From positions 682,001 to 746,000 of the forward strand of contig JAWKVZ010000001.1 of assembly GCA_041397725.1 (NCBI GenBank): a stretch of DNA of 64,000 nt, written 5' to 3'. How positions within the stretch are numbered: position 1 is the first letter of the stretch; each line of letters opens with the position of its first letter. This document shows, in pieces, positions 9,200 to 18,721 of the stretch. The stretch is from JAGRKR01 sp041397725. GTDB taxonomy: Bacteria; Pseudomonadota; Alphaproteobacteria; Rhizobiales; Hyphomicrobiaceae. The position numbers and the translations under genes are program-made. Below the pieces are notes generated by a model. That model did no database searches, had not been told where the DNA came from, and was given only the letters and a program-made list of their open reading frames with translations.

Positions 9200-10494
9200 C
9201 CCCGAGCAGATCTCCAACCGATCGCTGGATCCGCACCGGCATGGTCATGGTCACGCTGCTCTTTGGCGCGCTGGCCGCCTCCACCCTGCTGGTTTCCTTG
9301 AGCGGCGGCGTCGTGGCTGGTGGCTCTGTGGCCGTCGAGCACAATCTGAGAATTCTCGCCCACCAGGACGGCGGCACGGTTGCAGCCGTGCTCGTGCGCA
9401 ATGGCGACCACGTCGCCAAGGGCGACGTTCTCGTGCGCCTCGATCCGACCGCAGCCCGCGCGAACCTGGCGGCCACCATGGCACGCCTGATCGATGCCCA
9501 GATCCAGATCGCCCGCCTCGAGGCCGAGCGCGACAATGCACCTGATCTCGGAATGCCGGCCGAGGTGGCCGGGCCTGCCCGCACACAGACGGCAACCGTC
9601 AGGCTCTTCGCCGTACAGCGCCACCTCTTCATCGCCCGTCGCACGGCGCGTCTCGGCGAGGAGCTCATGCTGAAGGAGCGCGCCGGCCAACTCGAAGAGG
9701 AGATCCGTGGGCTCGAGGCCCAGCTTCGCTCCAAGGAGCGCGAGCGCGCCCTCAATCTGCGCGAACTGGAATCGGTGAAGGGCCTGTTCGAGAAGGGCCT
9801 CGCCCACCAGCAGCGCTTCCTCGGTCTCGAGCGCGAGCAGGCGCGACTGATCGGCGACGTCGGCAAGCTCACCAGCGACGTCTCCCGCATCAAGGGCCAG
9901 CTTTCCGAGGTCACGCTCAAGATCGCGCAGACGCGCAAGGAATTCACGCAGGCCGTACTCGACGAGCTCAGGAAAGCGCGCGCGCTCGCCGCCGAGCTCG
10001 AGGAGATGCGGGCCGCTCTCGAGGACAAGCTGCGGCGCATCGAGATCCGCGCGCCGCAGGCAGGCCGCGTGCACAACATGACCGTCAACGGCGAAGGCGC
10101 CGTGATCCCGCCGGCCGGCACCGTGTTGCAGATCGTCCCGGACGGCGATCGTCTCGTGGTCGAGGCGCGACTGGCACCCGGCGACATCGACAAGGTGCGC
10201 GCCGGCCAGAGAACGGTGGTGCGCTTCAGCCAGCTCGACGCCCGCTGGACGCCCCGTCTGGAAGGCACGGTGCTGAAGGTCTCGCCGGCCCAGCTCGCCG
10301 ACGCCAACGGCAAGCCCTACTTCAGCGCCCAGGTTGCCATCTCCCAGCGCGAGCTCACCCGTCTCGGCAAGGGCTACGCCCTGCTGCCCGGCATGCCGGC
10401 CGACGTGCTCATCACCACAGGCGAGCGTTCGATCCTGAGCTACCTCGTCAAGCCGCTCGCCGACCAGATGGCCCGCGCCATGCGCGAAAAATAG
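9196..10494 (+). CDS. HlyD-family type I secretion membrane-fusion protein
   Basis: The 432-residue adaptor has a short cytoplasmic N-terminus, one transmembrane helix (MVMVTLLFGALAASTLLVSL), a biotinyl-lipoyl-like half-domain (ILAHQDGGTVAAVLVRNGDHVAKGD), a long coiled-coil hairpin rich in Glu/Arg/Leu (about residues 150-285), and the C-terminal beta-barrel (IRAPQAGRVHNMTV). Its ATG overlaps the ATPase stop codon in an ATGA, so the two are translationally coupled. It bridges the ABC exporter to an outer-membrane TolC protein. No substrate gene is intact nearby, but a fragment of an adhesin-like candidate lies about 1.2 kb further on. Confidence 0.92.
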   Translation: MTPSRSPTDRWIRTGMVMVTLLFGALAASTLLVSLSGGVVAGGSVAVEHNLRILAHQDGGTVAAVLVRNGDHVAKGDVLVRLDPTAARANLAATMARLIDAQIQIARLEAERDNAPDLGMPAEVAGPARTQTATVRLFAVQRHLFIARRTARLGEELMLKERAGQLEEEIRGLEAQLRSKERERALNLRELESVKGLFEKGLAHQQRFLGLEREQARLIGDVGKLTSDVSRIKGQLSEVTLKIAQTRKEFTQAVLDELRKARALAAELEEMRAALEDKLRRIEIRAPQAGRVHNMTVNGEGAVIPPAGTVLQIVPDGDRLVVEARLAPGDIDKVRAGQRTVVRFSQLDARWTPRLEGTVLKVSPAQLADANGKPYFSAQVAISQRELTRLGKGYALLPGMPADVLITTGERSILSYLVKPLADQMARAMREK

Positions 10495-10612
10495 CAGGTG
10501 TGGCGTCAGCGCCGGCGTCGCTGTTCACCGCACGGCGGCGGCGCCATTGCCAGACCGCCCCTGCTCGCCTAGATAGGTCATGGCGCGAGTGCCTCATCCC
10601 ACCGCCTGGTGT

Positions 10613-10688
<76 letters not shown>

Positions 10689-10866
10689 GAATTTTCGAAG
10701 ACTTGGTCGTACCCTCAAGCGCTTGCCGAAGTCTTGCGGGCGGTCGGCTGCAAACCGACGTCCCATCACGACCAGTTCTGGTCGCACGCCGTACGCTCAG
10801 TTGCTCCCCCTGCCGCCACCCGAATGTGTGCTTCGGGACGTGGACGCTGACCAGAAGCAGGGATCC

Positions 10867-11577
10867 CTAATCCGCGCCTTCTCCCAGGCCGAATGCGGCA
10901 CCACGAGGCGCTCGTCCCCGTTCTTGACGCGCGCGCCCGGAATGATGAACACGCTCGTCCCGAGTTCGGGGACCATCACCTCCCACTCCCAGCGGAGGTT
11001 GCAGACCTCCTGTCGCGGCAGCCGGTATTGACCGCGAAGAGCGCCATATCGGCCAAGTGATCGTGGGGTAAGGCTTCCGCTTCTCGACGTCCGGCAGGAG
11101 CTTGAGCTTCGGAGCCGCGCTGATCCAGGTCAGCCCATGCTCGTCCACCCATTCCGACGCGGCGAGATTGAGGATGCGCCGGACCACCTTCAGGCCATGG
11201 TTGATGGTGCCCGTCGCCTTGCCTGCCTTCCGCCGCTTGTCGATCCATACCTGGAACGTGCCCAAGTGGATCCGGTCGAGGGGCGTCGCTCCCAGCCACG
11301 GCACGAGATGCCGAAGCTGCGAGACGTCATCGCCGATGCTTCGCTTGTGCTGGTTCTCCCGCACGAACTTCGCCGCGGCCTGCTCGAAAGTGCGAGCCGG
11401 CCGAACACCGTAGACTTGCGCCTGTCGGGTCTCATCCATCAACCGCGCGAGGTACCTTTCCGCCTCTTGAATGTCACCTGCTCCAGTGCTCTGGCAAACT
11501 CGCCTCCCGCCGATGCGCTTGTCGATGTGCCAGACACCGGCTCGCAGGCTGAGGCCGGATAAGCGTTTGCGTCCCAT
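10867..11577 (-). pseudogene. Decayed tyrosine recombinase (phage/island integrase)
   Basis: The N-terminal arm and the SAM-like core-binding domain are readable (GTFQVWIDKRRKAGKATGTINHGLKVVRRILNLA without interruption in frame 1). After EKRKPYP about 30 bases appear lost and the frame shifts to LPHDHLADMALFAVNTGCRD. A further missing base then moves it to QEVCNLRWEWEV and SVFIIPGARVKNG. The sequence stops matching near VVPHSAWEK, before the HxxR and catalytic Tyr motifs. It is therefore inactive. It faces the 3' end of tRNA-Thr about 180 bases away, marking an old tRNA-targeted integration. The 10689-10866 stretch between them shows no gene. Confidence 0.88.
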
Positions 11578-11699
11578 GCCTATTTTCTTTTCCGAGCGGG
11601 ACGCCCGTTGCGGGGCTCATGATCCTCGGACCATGAGTCGCGCATAAGCGCTGCGCCTCCCACCGGGACGACTTGCAGCGCCGAGACGACATGTCCTTC

Positions 11700-12420
11700 A
11701 GAACATAGCGCGCTGTCGGGATCGGTGAAGGTGCCCGCCGGCACGGCAAAGCTCCAGGCCGTGTCCTCCGCCACCGACTGGTCGGCGATGGGGCTGTCCA
11801 GTACGGGCGCGTCGTTGACGCCGGTGATGTTCACCGTAACCGTACCCGTCGTCTCCAGCACGCCACCGGTGCCCTGGCTGCCCGTGTTGCCGTCGTTGAA
11901 GGTCCAGAGGATGTCGACGGAGGCGGGCGGCCCGTCCGAGCTGTTGGCGTAGGTGATCGCGCGCATCGCCTCATCGACGCGGGCCTGCGTGGCATCCGCG
12001 TTGAACGTGATCGCCAGCGTTCCCCCGGTGTTGGTGAAGGTCCCGATGGTGACACCGGAGAGGATCACATCACCGGCCGAGAGCACGAGATTGCCGGTCG
12101 CAGCGAACACGTCGTCGGCATTGGCGCCGCCGGCACGTGCCAGCGTCAGCGTGGCGCCGTCATAGTGGCCCTGGGCCGCGAGTTCCGCGTCGAAGATCTG
12201 CACGTCCGTGTCGAGCACGACGGCTGCGCCATCCTCGGTGAAGGCGACCGTGCCACCCAGCGTGCCTGCCGGATCGAAGGCCGTGTCGAGCGTGCCGTCG
12301 GCGTTGTAGCGCACGACTGCGAAGTCATTGTTCGAGCCGATCCTGCCATCCCTGCGACGATGATCTTCCCGTCGGGTTGCAGCGCGACACTGTACCCCCC
12401 CGTCGTTCGAACTGCCAATC
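11700..12420 (-). pseudogene. Fragment of a large repeat adhesin (delta-60 plus VCBS/cadherin-like repeats)
   Basis: On the minus strand the segment reads SVALQPDGKIIVAG, shifts frame, then gives NDFAVVRYNADGTLDT, a delta-60 repeat. A beta-rich cadherin-like stretch follows (RVDEAMRAITYANSSDGPPA, WTFNDGNTGSQG, VTVNITGVNDAPVLDSPIAD, FAVPAGTFTDPDSA), where homology ends abruptly near 11710. The phrase VNDAPVL is a hallmark of VCBS/RTX surface proteins. There is no start, no C-terminal secretion signal and at least one frameshift, so it is a remnant. Such proteins are classic cargo of type I secretion, which ties it to the exporter at 7.3-10.5 kb. That link is inference. Confidence 0.8.
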
Positions 12421-12767
12421 GGCGGCGAACGGTGCATCAGGCAAAGGACAATTCTGTCTTCTGACGGGTGCGTCAGGACACGTGTTCGGTTCGGGGCGGT
12501 CGCGAATTCACCGCTGCTGGAGGCCAACCGTCGCCGCGATGGCGGCAGGCCATCGCAGGGCGCAAGCCTTGTCGTCGGCGTCGGGACGCGCTGGTTCGGC
12601 TTGGCGGCGGCGGCCGTGGCGGGACCGAAGGCATCGACGGAGCACCGCGTCCCGTCCGGCGCTGGCGCATCGCGCCCGAGCAGCGCGCGCAGCGGCAGGC
12701 CGGCGATACGCAACGCACGCGCCACCTTTGCACCCGCTGTCCCCAACGGCGCGCCGGGCTCCAGATC
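12421..12767. other. No convincing gene; degenerate DNA beside the adhesin remnant
   Basis: Open frames cross this stretch on both strands, but they are compositional shadows rich in Arg/Ala/Gly with no recognisable domain. It is probably further decayed island DNA between the adhesin fragment and the DUF4198 gene. Confidence 0.4.
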
Positions 12768-13595
12768 CTACTTGAGCGAGAAGGTGGTCGATGCCCAGAG
12801 ACTGAGCCAATGCTCCTTCATGCCGGCCTTCGGGGGACGCATCACCACGGCATTGAGAAGGTAGGTATCGGCTCGCGCCAGACGGACGACGACGCGTCCC
12901 TCGCCGTTCGTCCGGAGCCGCAGGACATCGCGCGGAGCCTTGCCACGGAATACCTTCACCAGCGCCTCGCGCGCGGGCTTGCCGTCGTGCAGCAATCGCA
13001 CCTCGACCTTCGCGTCGTCCCCGCTCACCAGTTCCACACGTTCCACGAGCAGCTCCACCGGCATGCCGAAGTGGCGATCGGCGAGCGGCGCGCCATCGAC
13101 GCGGATCAAGGTCTTGGCGCAGCGGATGTAGTGCTCGGCGATGCCGGCGAGGGGCAGCTTCAGGGCGACATGCTGTGCCTCGATATGCTCGAGCCCCTCG
13201 TCGGCAAGATAGGAACGGAACTCCTTCCAGGTCTTGAAGGTGACGGAGTCGTTGCGGCTCTGATAGGCCACGACCGTCACACCGGCCGTCAGCGGCCCGA
13301 TGCGCGCCGCCGGATCATCGCCGTCGACGCCCTCGACGGCACGCCGCCCGCGCGCGTCCCAGAGCTCGAACCTGTCGAACCACTCGCGCAGGTACGGATA
13401 GGAATTGCCCTTGAAGAATTGACCGTTCCGATGTGTGATGGTGAGCTTGCGCGATCTGGCGGGTTGGTAGTCCGACGGCTCGAGCCAGAATTCATGCGCA
13501 ACACCGGGACCGGACATGAATCCTGCCCATGCTCCCGTGAAGCACGCCAGCAGTCCGAGCTTTGCCAGGAGTCGTGGAGTCCCAAGCGTGATCAC
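12768..13595 (-). CDS. DUF4198-family periplasmic protein
   Basis: The 275-residue product has a signal peptide ending near GPGVAHEFWLEP, after which the mature N-terminus carries His/Glu. The rest is predicted beta-rich, with the family pattern AHEFWLEPSDYQ and a C-terminal TNGEGRVVVRLARADTYLLNAVV segment. Members of this family often sit beside metal importers (Ni, Co), and a HupE-type transporter gene is divergent here. The start codon is GTG with AGGAAAGG upstream. A role as a metal-binding partner is inferred from context only. Confidence 0.75.
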   Translation of the reverse strand: MITLGTPRLLAKLGLLACFTGAWAGFMSGPGVAHEFWLEPSDYQPARSRKLTITHRNGQFFKGNSYPYLREWFDRFELWDARGRRAVEGVDGDDPAARIGPLTAGVTVVAYQSRNDSVTFKTWKEFRSYLADEGLEHIEAQHVALKLPLAGIAEHYIRCAKTLIRVDGAPLADRHFGMPVELLVERVELVSGDDAKVEVRLLHDGKPAREALVKVFRGKAPRDVLRLRTNGEGRVVVRLARADTYLLNAVVMRPPKAGMKEHWLSLWASTTFSLK

Positions 13596-13653
13596 CAGCC
13601 AGTACCTTTCCTATGGCAAGCCCTCGGAAGACGCACGGCAGCGCCACGCGCCG

Positions 13654-14841
13654 ATGCGTGCATGGTGGTCGATAGGGCGTGCTCATGGCAAGCGGCGCGC
13701 CCGTGACCGCGCCGTCCTTCTATGGCTCCTGCTGCTGGCGTGCATGGCATGGCCGTTCGGCCTGCATGCCCACGAGATCCGTCCGGCCATCGTCACCGTC
13801 GTGCTGTCGCCGAACCAGCAGGTGAGAACGGAAATCACCGTCAACCTCGAGGCCATGCTGGCCAGGATCGGTCCGAAGCATGTCGATACCGATCAGTCGC
13901 CACAGGCCGCAACGTACAATGCTCTGCGGAAGCTCCCCGCGGACGCGTTGAGGAAGCGCTTCGCGGCTTTCGAGGCGGAGTGGCTGCAAGGCGTGGTGCT
14001 GCTGCTGGACGAGACACGTGCGGCGCTGAAGGTCCAAAGCGTGGACATCCCACCGCCGGGCGACCTCGGGCTCGCCAGGATCTCCAAGATCACCCTGACG
14101 GCACCCTTTCCGCGCGGCGCGGCCACGCTGCGCTGGTCCTATGCAGCTTCCTTCGGGGACAGCATTCTGCGCGTCTATTCCGACCCCCAGAAGCCACCGG
14201 CGACTGCGTGGCTCAAGGACGGAGCGCAGAGCAAGACCATCCCCCTGGGCGTGGCGGTCAAGACAAAATGGCACCAGACAGCCCTCGAATACGTGGTGCT
14301 CGGGTTCACGCATATCGTGCCCAAGGGGCTCGATCACATCCTGTTCGTGCTGGGGCTCTATCTCCTGAGCACCAGTTGGCGCCCGCTGCTGATCCAGGTC
14401 ACAGCCTTCACGCTCGCGCATTCCCTGACACTGGCGCTCGGCCTGTACGGCGTGGTGACGGTTCCGCCGAGCATCGTCGAGCCGCTGATCGCCGCCTCGA
14501 TCGCCTACGTCGCCTTCGAGAATGTCGCGAGAGCTAATCTGAGCCCATGGCGGCCGTTCGTCGTCTTCGCCTTCGGCCTCCTGCACGGGCTTGGCTTCGC
14601 AGGCGTGCTGCAGGAGGTCGGCCTGCCCCGCTCCGAATTCGTTCTGGGCTTGATCAGCTTCAACGTCGGCGTCGAGCTCGGCCAGCTTGCCGTGATCACG
14701 ATGGCATGGCTGTTGACGGGGCTGTGGTTCTCGCATCACCCGCGCTATCGCCAGCGCGTCGTCGTGCCGGCCTCGATCGTGATCGGCCTCGTCGGCGTCT
14801 ATTGGACGGTGGAGCGGATTAGCCAGGCTGCCGGTGGATGA
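13654..14841 (+). CDS. HupE/UreJ-family membrane protein
   Basis: The protein has about 395 residues with a signal-type first helix (LLWLLLLACMAWPF), an extracytoplasmic beta-rich domain starting HAHEIRPAIV, and a C-terminal HupE domain of about six or seven helices. Family landmarks are GFTHIVPKGLDHILFVLGLY, AHSLTLALG and FGLLHGLGFAG. HupE proteins are thought to be Ni/Co permeases. An upstream ATG at 13516 would overlap the divergent DUF4198 gene, so 13654 is preferred. It probably works with that gene. Divergent transcription suggests a shared control region at 13596-13653. Confidence 0.8.
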   Translation: MRAWWSIGRAHGKRRARDRAVLLWLLLLACMAWPFGLHAHEIRPAIVTVVLSPNQQVRTEITVNLEAMLARIGPKHVDTDQSPQAATYNALRKLPADALRKRFAAFEAEWLQGVVLLLDETRAALKVQSVDIPPPGDLGLARISKITLTAPFPRGAATLRWSYAASFGDSILRVYSDPQKPPATAWLKDGAQSKTIPLGVAVKTKWHQTALEYVVLGFTHIVPKGLDHILFVLGLYLLSTSWRPLLIQVTAFTLAHSLTLALGLYGVVTVPPSIVEPLIAASIAYVAFENVARANLSPWRPFVVFAFGLLHGLGFAGVLQEVGLPRSEFVLGLISFNVGVELGQLAVITMAWLLTGLWFSHHPRYRQRVVVPASIVIGLVGVYWTVERISQAAGG

Positions 14842-14974
14842 CCGTCGGCCTGCGGAGCGGGTCGAGCGGCACGCCGACCATGCCGCCGGCCACCGCTGAC
14901 GATGAGCCCGTCACGCAAGACGGCTCGCCGCACGCCCCCGACAGCGGAACTGCGCCCACGCGGCGCCTCGCCAT

Positions 14975-15529
14975 TCACGTCTGCTCCCGCGCGCCATCGC
15001 CATCCGCAAATCGTGGCGTGATGTGCTGCGGGCAATTCCAATCGAACGCCGCGATCGTGATGAGCAGACCTCGCTCGATGCGCGCGCGATAGCCGGGATG
15101 CGTCAGCTTCGCCATGACGTCTCCCTCGTCGCCGCCGACTAGGCGCGCCCGGCCGAGGATCTTGAGGCGCCTGCGGTTCGGATAGTCCATGAGGAACAGC
15201 GACACGCGATCGTTGGCGGCGAGATTTCCCACGCTGACGTATTGCCGGTTCCCGGCGAAGTCGGCGAAGCCGATCGTGCTCTCGTCAAGCACGCGGAGGA
15301 ACCCTTTCGGTCCGCCCCGGTGCTGCACATAGGGCCAGCCTGTCTCGCTCACCGTCGCCATGTAGAAGCTGTCGCGCTCGGCGATGAAGCTGGCCTCGCC
15401 TGCCCCCAGCCGGTCGTTGACATCGACGCCGCCACCCTCGCGCGCGGCGTACGCCCCGCGGCTTCCCTGCCTCTGCTGGACCGCCTTCACCGCGTCGGTG
15501 AAGGCGATATCCAGGAACCTGTGTCCCAT
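14975..15529 (-). CDS. Pyridoxamine 5'-phosphate oxidase-like flavin protein
   Basis: The 184-residue product has the split-barrel PNPOx fold, with ASFIAERDSFYMATVSETGWPYVQHRGGPKGF and the FADFAGNRQYVSVGNL strand typical of this family of FMN/F420/haem-type proteins. It is not PdxH. The ATG at 15527-15529 has GAGAGGAAAGG upstream. It follows the MBL hydrolase on the same strand within 75 bases, so the two are probably one operon. The substrate is unknown. A 133-base gap (14842-14974) lies between its end and the convergent hupE-like gene. Confidence 0.8.
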   Translation of the reverse strand: MGHRFLDIAFTDAVKAVQQRQGSRGAYAAREGGGVDVNDRLGAGEASFIAERDSFYMATVSETGWPYVQHRGGPKGFLRVLDESTIGFADFAGNRQYVSVGNLAANDRVSLFLMDYPNRRRLKILGRARLVGGDEGDVMAKLTHPGYRARIERGLLITIAAFDWNCPQHITPRFADGDGAREQT

Positions 15530-15603
15530 GGGTGCTGCCTTTCCTCTCGCCTGTACGTGTGTGTGCGGGAAGCCCCGGCGAACAGGGCTTCCCGCACATC
15601 GGT

Positions 15604-16566
15604 TCAGCCGCCGTGCGCCCAGTCGGCCGCGAGCCACCGCAGCCGGCCGCCGTCGCGAGCGATGCGGCCGAGCCCCGGAAACGGCATGTGTGTTGCCGCG
15701 ATCAAGGCCCCTTCGGCCGCCACGCGCGGGAAGAAGCGCTCGCGCATCCGCCGCGCCGCTGCCGGATCCTGCTCGAAGACGAAGCCGACCCCGGCATCGG
15801 CGGGATGCAGGGCCGGATGGAAGAGCATGTCGGCGACCATGACGAGGCTTTGCCCGCCATCAGCGATGCGCACGCCGATATGGCCGGGCGTGTGCCCGTT
15901 CAGATCGACGATCGACATGCCCCGGGCAATCTCGCGCTCGCCATCGATGCGGTTGAGCCCGGGGTAGAGCCGGACAACCTCGGCGGTGGCGTCGAAGCTC
16001 GACTTCAGGAAGGCCGGTGCTGCTGCCCGCTTGGCGGCGTCGGTCCAGTGCGCGACATCGCGCCGGTCGGCATAGACCTCGGCGTTGGCAAAAACCCTGC
16101 GGCCGCCAGCAACGAGACCGGAGATGTGGTCGACATGAAGATGGGTCAGTACGACGGCGTCGATGTCCGCAGGCCGCACGCCCTGGGCCGCCAGCGCCGC
16201 CGGCAGTCGGCCGGAGTCACCGATGGCCCCGGCGGGTCCGGTGTCGATGAGGACGAGTTGCGCGCCGTCGCGCACGAGGAACTGGTTGAACGCCAGCCGC
16301 AGGCCGGTCGGACGTGCGGCGGAGACGGCGCCTGCCGAGCGCTGGATGTCCGCGGCGGTGCGGCCGGTGAAGTAGCCGTAGGGCATGTCGGCGTAGCCGT
16401 CGGTGAGGGCCGTGACCTCGAAGCGGCCGATCCGGATGCTGGCCATGGGCGGCAGAGGCGGCGGCGACTGGACGGTGCGCGGCAAGGCGGTGGAATGCAG
16501 CACGCCGAGGACCGGCGTGGCGGCGAGCGCTGTCAAAACGCCCCTGCGGGAAAGACGACTGGCCAT
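15604..16566 (-). CDS. Exported MBL-fold metallo-hydrolase
   Basis: The 320-residue product begins MASRLSRRGVLTALAATPV, a Tat-like export signal. The metallo-beta-lactamase fold follows with the zinc motif THLHVDH (residues about 140-146), GHTPGHIGV, a VADMLFH Asp and a final ATHMPFPG His. Relatives include lactonases and other hydrolases, and the substrate cannot be told. It is divergent from a LysR regulator across 162 bases and is its probable target. Confidence 0.85.
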   Translation of the reverse strand: MASRLSRRGVLTALAATPVLGVLHSTALPRTVQSPPPLPPMASIRIGRFEVTALTDGYADMPYGYFTGRTAADIQRSAGAVSAARPTGLRLAFNQFLVRDGAQLVLIDTGPAGAIGDSGRLPAALAAQGVRPADIDAVVLTHLHVDHISGLVAGGRRVFANAEVYADRRDVAHWTDAAKRAAAPAFLKSSFDATAEVVRLYPGLNRIDGEREIARGMSIVDLNGHTPGHIGVRIADGGQSLVMVADMLFHPALHPADAGVGFVFEQDPAAARRMRERFFPRVAAEGALIAATHMPFPGLGRIARDGGRLRWLAADWAHGG

Positions 16567-16693
16567 TTCGGGCTCCTGAAGTTGACGCTGGTCGGGATGT
16601 CATGGGCGGGACGGGCTTTCGGACAGTCCTGGGGTCTCGGCCCGCCGACGCCGCTAACGTGGCAGCACGCACGCATTGAATGAATGCCCATTC

Positions 16694-16714
16694 TCTGGAA
16701 TGGATTGTTCCAGA
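16694..16714. promoter_or_regulatory. Inverted repeat, probable LysR operator
   Basis: TCTGGAA, 7-base spacer, TTCCAGA is a perfect inverted repeat in the gap between the divergent MBL and LysR genes. It lies 14 bases before the LysR start and overlaps its ribosome-binding region, as expected for autoregulation. Function is inferred from position. Confidence 0.5.
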
Positions 16715-16728
16715 TGGAGGAATGATCG

Positions 16729-17673
16729 ATGGACCGCCTGCTCGAGATGGAAGTGTTCGTCGCCGTGGTCGATGCCGGCAGCTTCGCCGGCGCCGCGCGG
16801 CGGCTCAACATGTCGCCGCCGGCCGTGACCCGCGCGGTGTCGTCACTCGAGGCCCGTCTCGGTGCGCGCCTCGTCAACCGAACGACGCGCAGCCTGAGCC
16901 TGACGGAGGCCGGACAGCGCTTTCTCGCCAGCGCGCGGCGCCTGCTGGCTGGCCTCGAAACGGCGGAGCAGGAGGTCAGCGGCGGCACGACGACGCCAAG
17001 CGGTCATCTTGCAGTGACGGCCTCGGTCACGTTCGGGCGCATCGCCCTGGCGCGCAAGCTCGGGGATTTTCTCGCCGCGCACCCTGCCATCACAGCATCG
17101 CTGATGCTCGTCGACCGTGTGGTCAATCTGGTGGAGGAAGGCCTCGATGTCGGCGTGAGGATCGGGGAATTGCCGGACTCCAGCATCATCGCGCGGCGCA
17201 TCGGCGAGGTGCGCCGGGTGGTCGTCGCCAGCCCCGCCTATCTCGCGCGACGCGGCGAGCCTCGCGACCTCCAGGACCTCAAGGCGCACAGCCTCGTCGG
17301 CTTCTCCGGGCTCATGCCCCAGCGCGGGCTGGTTCTCATGGACAAGGGCAAGCGTGTGCACGTTACCGCGCCGCCGCTGCTCGAGGTCAACGACGCTTCG
17401 GCCGCACTGCTCGCGGCGGAGGCGGGCCACGGCATCACCAGCCTCTACTGCTACATGGCCGGCGAGAGCATCCGCGCGGGCCGTTTGCAGCCGTTGCTGC
17501 GGTCGCATTGGCCGGCGGCATCGCCTGTGCACATCGTCTATCCGGACTCCCGGCTGCTGGCTGCCAAGGTGCGCGCGTTCGTCGATTGGATGACGCCTCG
17601 GCTCTCAGCCGAATTGCAACGCCTGTCTTCCGGCCAGGAGCCCGCGCCCGGATGGGCGGCGGCCGGTCGCTAG
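16729..17673 (+). CDS. LysR-family transcriptional regulator
   Basis: The 314-residue product has an N-terminal winged helix-turn-helix (EVFVAVVDAGSFAGAARRLN, PPAVTRAVSSLE, TTRSLSLTEAG) and a periplasmic-binding-like effector domain (LAVTASVTFGR, LDVGVRIGELPDSS). It belongs to the broad group that usually regulates a divergent gene, here the exported MBL hydrolase. GATGGAGG lies just upstream of the ATG. The stop overlaps the end of the convergent DUF3179 gene by 4 bases. Confidence 0.9.
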   Translation: MDRLLEMEVFVAVVDAGSFAGAARRLNMSPPAVTRAVSSLEARLGARLVNRTTRSLSLTEAGQRFLASARRLLAGLETAEQEVSGGTTTPSGHLAVTASVTFGRIALARKLGDFLAAHPAITASLMLVDRVVNLVEEGLDVGVRIGELPDSSIIARRIGEVRRVVVASPAYLARRGEPRDLQDLKAHSLVGFSGLMPQRGLVLMDKGKRVHVTAPPLLEVNDASAALLAAEAGHGITSLYCYMAGESIRAGRLQPLLRSHWPAASPVHIVYPDSRLLAAKVRAFVDWMTPRLSAELQRLSSGQEPAPGWAAAGR

Positions 17674-18677
17674 CGCGCCTTCACGATGGGGACCTCCGGA
17701 TGAAACGCGTGCGCGACGAATGCGAACGTGACGTCGTAGACGACCGGTGTCCTGGTGCCGTCCTCGCCGATGCGCACGACCTCTACGGTGCCGACGTCCC
17801 GCCCCTTCGCAATTTGCGCGGCATCGACGGCAGAGGCCCGCCCGGCACGCCAGGAGAGACGGAGCGCGCCGATCGTCAAAGGCCCGTTCTTTCGCACGTG
17901 CTCGAGCGCCACGATCACAGGCGCCCCCGTCTCGGGTCGCACGACGACGACACGCGCCATAGCCGGAACGCCGCTCGGCAGCTCGCCCTGGTACAGAAAC
18001 GGTCTGGCGCTCCGATCGTATCCTTCATAGGGATTGTCGCCGTAGCGCCTCGCATTCGGGTCCGTCGGCACGAGCACGCGACCACCGGGATGGCGCGCCT
18101 TGAAGTCGGCGAAGGACTCGAGCCGCGCCGGCACGAGCTTCAGTGCCGTTCCGAGAAAGGCACCAACGATCGCCTCTCCCGTGAACTGCTGCCACCAGGA
18201 CTCCGTCTGGCGATCGTACATGACGAGATCAGAGTTCCGCAGCTTGCCCGTGGTTCCGAAATCGAGCACGCGCTCACCCACGCGACGCTCGAACACGAGC
18301 GCCGAGTTGCAGAGCGGACAGTACGTGACCGCCACGGGCCGGCCGCCGACGACATCGTTGACGATCTCGTGCCATATCAGGATACGCAGGGGATAAGCGC
18401 GGGCATCGCCGGCGATCTCGAGCCCGATCACCGGATCGACCGGCGCCAGACCTGAGACCTCCGTCACGGACTTGAACAGGGGCTTGTCGATCGAGGGGAT
18501 GCCATCCTTGGGCGGGCCGCCGGAGAGGATCTCGCCCCACTTTATCGTCGTGCGGCCGAAGTCGGTGCGCGTCCACCCTTCCGCTCGCCAGGCAGCCGGC
18601 TCGGCCGATGCTGGCAGCACCGGCACGAGGGAGGCGGACAGGGACAGGATCAGCAGGGCAACAGCTTTCGCTTTCAT
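17670..18677 (-). CDS. DUF3179-family exported protein
   Basis: The 335-residue product has a signal peptide (ALLILSLSASLVPVLPASA) and the DUF3179 core: GLEIAGDARAYPLRILIWHE, VAVTYCPLCNSALVFERRV and FGTTGKLRNSDLVMYDRQT. The CPLC pair suggests metal or redox use, but the family has no proven activity known to me. Two ATGs occur (18681-18683 and 18675-18677). The inner one gives better spacing to the GAGGA site. Confidence 0.85.
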   Translation of the reverse strand: MKAKAVALLILSLSASLVPVLPASAEPAAWRAEGWTRTDFGRTTIKWGEILSGGPPKDGIPSIDKPLFKSVTEVSGLAPVDPVIGLEIAGDARAYPLRILIWHEIVNDVVGGRPVAVTYCPLCNSALVFERRVGERVLDFGTTGKLRNSDLVMYDRQTESWWQQFTGEAIVGAFLGTALKLVPARLESFADFKARHPGGRVLVPTDPNARRYGDNPYEGYDRSARPFLYQGELPSGVPAMARVVVVRPETGAPVIVALEHVRKNGPLTIGALRLSWRAGRASAVDAAQIAKGRDVGTVEVVRIGEDGTRTPVVYDVTFAFVAHAFHPEVPIVKAR

Positions 18678-18721
18678 CACCATTCCTCGCTTTGCACCCG
18701 CAGGTTCCGGTCCATCTCGCG

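Noticed and set aside
10689..12767. Direct repeat of the tRNA-Thr 3' end as an attachment site
   Set aside because: I looked for a second copy of the tRNA 3' sequence downstream and did not find one, so no att site is called.
12468..13706. Long plus-strand open frame of 412 codons
   Set aside because: It is antisense to the DUF4198 gene, Arg/His-rich and has no domain. High GC keeps the frame open.
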